Positions 9,875 to 14,901 of a stretch of DNA of 14,901 nt are shown in pieces. The DNA comes from Saccoglossus kowalevskii. Its lineage: Eukaryota > Hemichordata > Enteropneusta > Harrimaniidae. Every line of letters begins with the position of its first letter. Position 1 is the first letter of the stretch. The DNA lies in the NCBI RefSeq assembly GCF_000003605.2, contig NW_003148769.1:248434-263334 (forward strand). Direction: 5' to 3'. The position numbers and the translations under genes are program-made. The notes beneath the pieces are model-generated. The model was not told where the DNA came from. It made no database searches and was given only the letters and a program-made list of their open reading frames with translations.

Positions 9875-10183
9875 CTAAACAGCTTCATGTCGTCGCGCCA
9901 CGCATGCGCGAGATATATGGGTCTCATATAAACGAAGATGGCGACTTTGACTGTTGTGCAGATAAACGAGTACAAACTGGGACGTAACCAAGCTTTAAAT
10001 TAGGTATTTTAAGGTGATTGGAAGGTATCGAACGAGTCACCGGCGATAATTAGTGCAAGTCGAATCCAGGTCAAACCTCATACTTTAGATTTCCAATAGA
10101 GAAGCGCATTGGATTCTTGGAAAATCAATGTTTATCAACACAAATGTCGCACATGCGCAGCGCGATGACTGCCTCTCTTTATA
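9875..10183 (+). mobile_element. MITE family B, copy 3 (most diverged ends)
   Basis: About 309 bp in the same orientation as copy 2. Left TIR tgtcgtcgcgccacgcatgc and right TIR gcatgcgcagcgcgatgac-type sequence pair with each other and with the TIRs of the other copies. The interior shares 'aagatggcgactttgactg' with copy 1 and 'aatcaatgtttatcaac' with copy 2. The terminal TTAA has decayed (CTAA on the left, TATA on the right), so this is probably the oldest insertion. Boundaries are approximate. Confidence 0.75.
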
Positions 10184-10990
10184 GAAAAAATCATTGGTAG
10201 CACCCACGCACCAATTCCGAAGTTTATGGACTAACTTGTTTTGATTAAATGTCTGTATGGATACAGATGTAATCTTCTCTGATTGTACTTTTATTTGCCG
10301 TGAAAAATCTTGGTTGGGTGTATTACTTATATGAAAATGAGTTGAAATAATCTCTTGTACAATTTTGTTGGGCATTTACTGCATAACTTGAATTGCCGCT
10401 GTGAATATTGACATTCATTGATATTGTTGAATATTATGGGTTAGCATATTTGAATAATATAACGCCCAAAAGTAGTATGAGTCACGCAATGATATAATCA
10501 TCCACGTGTCAGTGTAAACATTTTAATTATGTTCACGACAAATTATGCAAATGTGTTGTACAGCACATTCAATTAAAGACATTGTCAATATCAGTGATTT
10601 GCCGTTAAGTTTCATATTTATTTGTTTTGAGAAGAAACTTGCGATTTCATAGAAATCACATGCTGTAACGAAATTAATCAAGTGCAAGAGCTTAGAGTAC
10701 AAATCAACAGACAATACTGTGCTATAAATGTAAACCAATAAACTTTTTTCTAAAACTACTAATTGAAGGTAGTATTTCAAGCTTAAATTTAAAACGGATA
10801 AAATGCTCTTCAAATCATCAGACAAGAGACAAACTTGGCAGTCAGATTTTAAACAAATGTCAAATTAATTATCACGTTATAACACGTTATCAACACTACT
10901 AAACCGAGAATCTCATATACATGGTTTACAAATATTGCATTAGAAACAACAAAAAACGGCATTTGGAATACGACATCTCTAAAATCATAT

Positions 10991-11080
10991 TTAGAATGAA
11001 TTGAGTGACGGAAAAGCAAGCTAATGCATGTATGTATGTATATTATAAACAAACCTAAAACAGGTTTCGTCATCTTATGT
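10991..11080 (+). repeat. Dispersed repeat C, unit 2
   Basis: Direct-orientation partner of 8924-9035. It shares 28 of 32 bases at its start, with a perfect 17-base core (tgacggaaaagcaagct), followed by a short TGTA repeat and a weaker shared tail. No terminal inverted repeats or target-site duplication are evident. Confidence 0.5.
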
Positions 11081-12540
11081 GTTTTATTTTATTATGTAAA
11101 TAATCGGCCGGATATGTATTCTGAAACGAATTCAAAACATATGAAATAGAGGCTGGAGGAGGAAAACTATAATAAAGGTACGTTTTTGGTTTGTTTTACC
11201 AGCAGTAACATTAAACATATTCGTGACATTATAAAATTTACTAGCGCGTTAACATCGGTTCTGATACTAGATATACTAACCACTAATGATGAATTCGTCT
11301 TGGAGATTATAATAATATAAAAACAATGTCAAGTATATTTTTCTTCATGTGGTCTTATTATATCGTATCTTATGTACAGGACGTGATGCAGTGCAAAGTG
11401 TGAATTTCTTCTGCTCAACGGAAGTGGGGCATCAAGTTTATTCATTCGTCTTACTAGAACCACGTGTGATTGCAAATATGTCTAAAACGGCCAACAGTTA
11501 AATACAGATCAAATAAAACAAATACAAAAGGGTCGTTAATAACTATAGTGGTAACAAGTAATCTGATTACGTTGAATTTATGTAGTGAACATATGTTTCT
11601 AAATTTCAAATATTTCGCATCGATACACATAGATAGATACAGTGTGTTTCTGTCACAATTCAAGCCGTACGCAGGGAAAGAAGATGAAAATGTTTGCTCA
11701 AAATCACTTTATGTTTATGGTTACATTGTAGATGAACTATTTATCTCCCTGGTAACCAGAGAGGTAATTAATAACGTATGAATGCTATTACATATGATGA
11801 AATTAAAAAAAAAATGTTTTCCAAATTATGAAGTTAGGAATTATTCCAATTGCAAAAAATACAAAACAAAGTCATATTGTTTGAGTATGCATCTTCTTAA
11901 AGTTATGCTTTAGATATTGAGGGGAAAAAACCCATAAATACCACTTACCAGAAATGTTGTGCACACAAAAACATACTTGTATAACATAGTGCATAGTAAA
12001 ATACCCTCTTTATTTGGGATTTTGGGCTTGGAAATATGTCACCTCGAACATAGTGCCCGGTATACTGGATAAGAAGAATCGATATTTTCATAATTTTTCA
12101 CAAAACATGAAATGCAATTATACCTTTATGTGCATGACAACACCCTGAAACTAAAAACTGTTTGATTGACCACAGGGTTGGGATTGGGGTGTTGTTTTTA
12201 GGATATGGTCTGGTTGACCCCCTTAAATCCGCCACTTAACACGATTGGGAATTTACTCCGCCGCTCGATGTATCTATAATCACTGTATTCTAGTTCCAGG
12301 GCCCATTTTTATTTTACTGTAGTTACAAGAAAAACGTTTCAAGTACTGTATTAGCTACACGATTCTTGCTGGTTTATTAGATTATTGTCCTGTCTCAGAA
12401 TTACACTTAAAATAAAGTGGCTGTTATATGATAGTACCGCCTAATTCAGGTATAACCACTAGATTTTTGCACAGGAAATTCTGAAACAGGTCATAGTAAG
12501 CACTATTTTGGCGGTGGTTTATTTCCTTAGTGTACATGTT

Positions 12541-12575
12541 GTTGCTTTCGCTGCTTTAACGACGAAAGCAGCAAC
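12541..12575. repeat. Compact hairpin with two alternative stems
   Basis: gctgcttt (12550-12557) pairs perfectly with aaagcagc (12565-12572) across a 7-base loop. The outer gttgctttcg (12541-12550) can instead pair with the cgaaagcagcaac segment. This is stem-loop symmetry only; a functional RNA is not supported. Confidence 0.5.
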
Positions 12576-12740
12576 GTGTATTTTCAATTGAAACAAAATC
12601 CACATCTATCATGACTGCAACACTACAGTCAGTCATTACAGTTTTAGTCCGTACACGTTTTATGTCATATACACTTTTATTCTGTATGATTCAACTACAA
12701 TTGAGCTTGTGGCTTCAATTATTTTACGTTTAAAATAAAT

Positions 12741-13086
12741 ATACTATGAGGTTATTACGAGGATACCTCAAAGCATGCACGAAGACAATACAGTGGGAGC
12801 ATTGACCGACACGCAGCGGAGGTCGATGCGACGGGCGTACTGTCCGAATGCATATGAATAAATACTGTCCGAATGCATAACTTTATTATTACATCTTTTC
12901 CTTCCAATAATACATCATGGGAATGCCGAAACCCATACAGTTTAGAACAGAATCTACGAACTTCTTTGTGTGGAGTCCAGTCAAACCCTGGTAGCAGCTA
13001 TGTTCGTTTTTATTATTAGAGAACGCTTACGCACGTAATCATTTCATATTTGGAATTCGCATTTCCTTATATGGTAGGATGAAAAC
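12741..13086 (-). repeat. Dispersed repeat A, copy 2 (inverted relative to copy 1)
   Basis: The reverse complement of this 346-bp segment matches 1071-1405. Shared landmarks on the plus strand are 'actatgaggttattac', 'cgaacttctttgtgtggagt', 'gtcaaaccctggt' and 'aattcgcatttcct'. The fold-back is broken here: the arm next to 'aactttattatt' is replaced by a duplicated tactgtccgaatgcata (12838-12854 and 12863-12879, period 25). Divergence is spread along the copy, so the two insertions are not very recent. Confidence 0.75.
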
Positions 13087-14020
13087 TCCCCGTAAAATAC
13101 CGCAAAATTGCGGCACGCTGTAACTTATGGCGTTACGGTGACAGATGTATAATAATCATATATATAAAGAAAGCTGTTAATAATTATATTTTCTATATAT
13201 TGTTATAATTACTGATATAATTATAATTATTTAATTTTTGTTATTAGAGATAATTCATTAACATTGTCATGATTATCAATTGGGATTGAATACTCTGATA
13301 GAATTACAACGTATTAGAGTATGCACACTTAATCTAAAAAATATTTGTTTTCATGTTTTGATGATTGATAGGCCCGCTGGGGGAAATATGACCGGTCTAT
13401 GGGAGTTATGAAGTCAAACTAATACAACAACAAATCTAATATATTTATAGACGCAATGATTGGTTGCATCGCGAGGAAAAGACGATTACGCCTTCTTCGT
13501 TGTATGTGCAATAATTACCGTATTATGTATTGCATGAACTCTTCCACCTCAATTACCTGTACCTGAATAGGCGTTCAATGCGCACTCACACGATGAGAAA
13601 AGCATCATCGCTCTTGCGATGCGACAAATGAAACCTGGCGAGTGAATTATTTATTTCATACAGTTGATGCAATATTAAAAATATGCATTGTACTAGCGCC
13701 CATTGGATAAATGTTTATGTGTGTTGCAAAATCTGTCCATAGGTACTGTTGTCAGCGGTATTTAGCATCATTTCTTACAGTGAATCGCTACGAAATCACT
13801 AATTATCAGAAAGAACTCTAGCTTCATAACGGCTTACAATTACAGAATTCCTCACAACATGTATCCACTTTTACGTTTCTGAAAAATCATTGGCTTAGGA
13901 TCTTTCAGCACAAAAAAACAATTCCAGGCAATTACTCTGTCAGCCCACATCATCCGGACCAGTGTGTAATATTTTGTTGTTTTCTAGTCCTATTTGACCT
14001 GTTCTTTGTTTATTTTTCAG
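13087..14020. other. AT-rich stretch before the pseudogene, no exon 1 found
   Basis: A counterpart of the membrane-anchor exon of the intact gene would be expected upstream of 14021, but nothing resembling it was seen. The stretch holds a ccgcaaaattgcgg palindrome (13100-13113), a very AT-rich run at about 13145-13260 containing ttataatta/taattataa arms, and catcgc-tctt-gcgatg near 13603. The last bases form a good acceptor polypyrimidine tract. Confidence 0.5.
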
Positions 14021-14780
14021 TGAGATCCAGGCTGTAGAAGCAACAGTTGAGAACAAAAAGTCCCTTCGTGCGAATTGTCGGGAACATTCTAGGGTAGTAG
14101 TTTTGAAAACCTACAATACAAGTGAAGTGAAGTGAAATTATATTTCAAACATTTATACGATTCGCTGATTTACGAAATCTCACGCTTTTCCTATCTACCT
14201 CTCAATGAACCCTTGGGTGGTCCAACGCACTGGATGAAAAGTACAACATTTCCCTCAAGTTGATGTCAAATTTAATATCCTGTATCTGCATTGTGTGTAC
14301 AATAGACTCGCCTTTGATAATATAATGGCAGATGGGATGAAGTATGTCACTATATTACGTAATCCAAGGAATCAATGCAAATCGGCATTCAGTTATTTTA
14401 GGTGGAACAATTTTGTTGGGAAAACAAATGAAAATACTACACAACATTTGGAAAAGTTTCTTGAAAATCCAGGACGTTTCTACAAATGGGAGAATGAGAC
14501 GATCCGTGCATACATGAGGAATTTCATGTCATTTGATTTAGGATTGCCTCCCATGCAATATGATGATGTAAACGCCATCATAAAATTTGTAAAAATGAGA
14601 GAAAAAGAATTCGACCTTGTGATGATTTTGGAATACTATGACGAATCCCTAATTCTCTTAAGACGAATATTGAAGATATTAGTATAAGTATCGATTAATG
14701 TAGGAACAAAGGTCACACCCGTTCAATCGTATGCCGAACAATTATATCGTCACTTCAGTCAGACTGATATCACCCTGTAC
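14021..14780 (+). pseudogene. Decayed GAL3ST-like catalytic exon (paralogue of the intact gene)
   Basis: The exon starts after tatttttcag with the same phase-2 boundary and first bases (TGA...) as the catalytic exon at 4622, and follows it to 14780. Recognisable blocks include NC.EH..VVVLKT, YVTILRNP.NQ.KSAFSYF, LEKFLENPGRFY, FMSFDLGLPPM and FDLVMILEYYDESLILLRR. Lesions in order: the PAPS loop is degraded after LKT; two extra AGTGA units (14121-14135) add 10 bases and bring in a stop at 14133-14135; the family Trp codon is TGA at 14206-14208; one base is lost between there and about 14270; a 13-bp deletion at 14670-14672 removes the CW pair, shifts frame and stops at 14685-14687; and homology ends at TAC|TAG (14780). 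No anchor exon is visible. It cannot encode a working enzyme. Confidence 0.9.
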
Positions 14781-14787
14781 TAGTCTT

Positions 14788-14901
14788 GCTTGCAGTCTGT
14801 TGCGATTCCGATGAAAAATTCTTGAAAACTAAATATAAATTTTGTAAACGAGGGGTGAACGCAAAATTCATGTGACCGCGAAATCCCAACAGACTTGCCA
14901 T
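14788..14901. mobile_element. Small terminal-inverted-repeat element abutting the pseudogene (reaches window edge)
   Basis: Left end ttgcagtctgttgcgattccg (from about 14790) matches the reverse complement of the last bases of the window, tggcaagtctgttgggatttcg, at 18 of 22 aligned positions with one gap. The span of roughly 110 bp has no coding capacity, consistent with a very short MITE. It begins within 10 bases of where sulfotransferase homology stops, so its insertion may be what cut the pseudogene. The right boundary and target duplication lie at or beyond the window edge. Confidence 0.5.

Larger units (their letters stand above)
10184..12740. other. Long intergenic stretch, no gene recognised
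   Basis: AT-rich, with several 70-100 codon frames on both strands (10085-10375, 10523-10825, 10849-11073 minus; 11454-11781 overlapping on both strands). All look like chance openness in AT-rich DNA: no motif, no shared paralogue, no convincing splice sites. It holds repeat C unit 2 (10991-11080) and a compact hairpin at 12541-12575. The 12138-12194 segment has caacaccc and gggtgttg as 8-bp inverted arms around a 41-base loop. Confidence 0.5.

Noticed and set aside
11454-11781. Overlapping frames on both strands
   Set aside because: Both depend on AT-rich openness; neither shows a domain, a signal peptide or similarity to the missing anchor exon of the pseudogene.
13450-13740. Possible fourth, degraded copy of MITE family B
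   Set aside because: A shared gtgcaataattacc-like run and a few scattered words resemble the interior, but there are no TIRs or TTAA borders, and the intervening sequence does not align by eye.

Overview
The window reads as nuclear DNA from an animal. It is AT-rich, gene-poor and full of short dispersed repeats, and its one clear gene is spliced: GT/AG introns, a phase-2 junction and AATAAA signals. I see no prokaryotic gene packing, rRNA, tRNA, CRISPR array or viral gene. The gene belongs to the galactose-3-O-sulfotransferase (GAL3ST) family, which is metazoan. An invertebrate, perhaps a deuterostome, is a reasonable guess, but the species cannot be fixed from sequence alone.

Layout: 1-1070 is unassigned AT-rich DNA. 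1071-1405 is one copy of a dispersed repeat with a 117-bp fold-back end; a second copy lies in the opposite orientation at 12741-13086. 2227-5960 holds the intact plus-strand GAL3ST-like gene: a probable non-coding first exon ending at 2338, a first coding exon 2669-3186, a 1435-bp intron, a last coding exon 4622-5711, and polyadenylation signals from 5903. The joined reading frame gives a 535-residue type II Golgi membrane protein with both PAPS-binding motifs. 5961-14020 has no gene I can recognise. It contains two of three copies of a MITE with TTAAAGGG-type ends (the third lies in the gene's intron), a pair of shorter direct repeats, a small GC-richer island near 9390-9630, and the second copy of the fold-back repeat.

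14021-14780 is a decayed paralogue of the catalytic exon. It keeps the same phase-2 splice acceptor but carries a pentanucleotide expansion, nonsense codons, a one-base loss and a 13-bp deletion. Its match to the intact gene stops abruptly at 14780, and a small element with terminal inverted repeats fills the rest of the window. Two stretches of the pseudogene, including a perfect 50-base run, match the intact gene far better than the rest, which suggests gene conversion.

Taken together, the locus looks like a Golgi carbohydrate sulfotransferase family expanding by local duplication, with one working copy and one dying copy, in DNA reshaped by non-autonomous transposons. I found no convincing new multi-gene system. 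The most interesting material is the MITE families, the patchwork identity between gene and pseudogene, and the inverted repeat pair enclosing the active gene.
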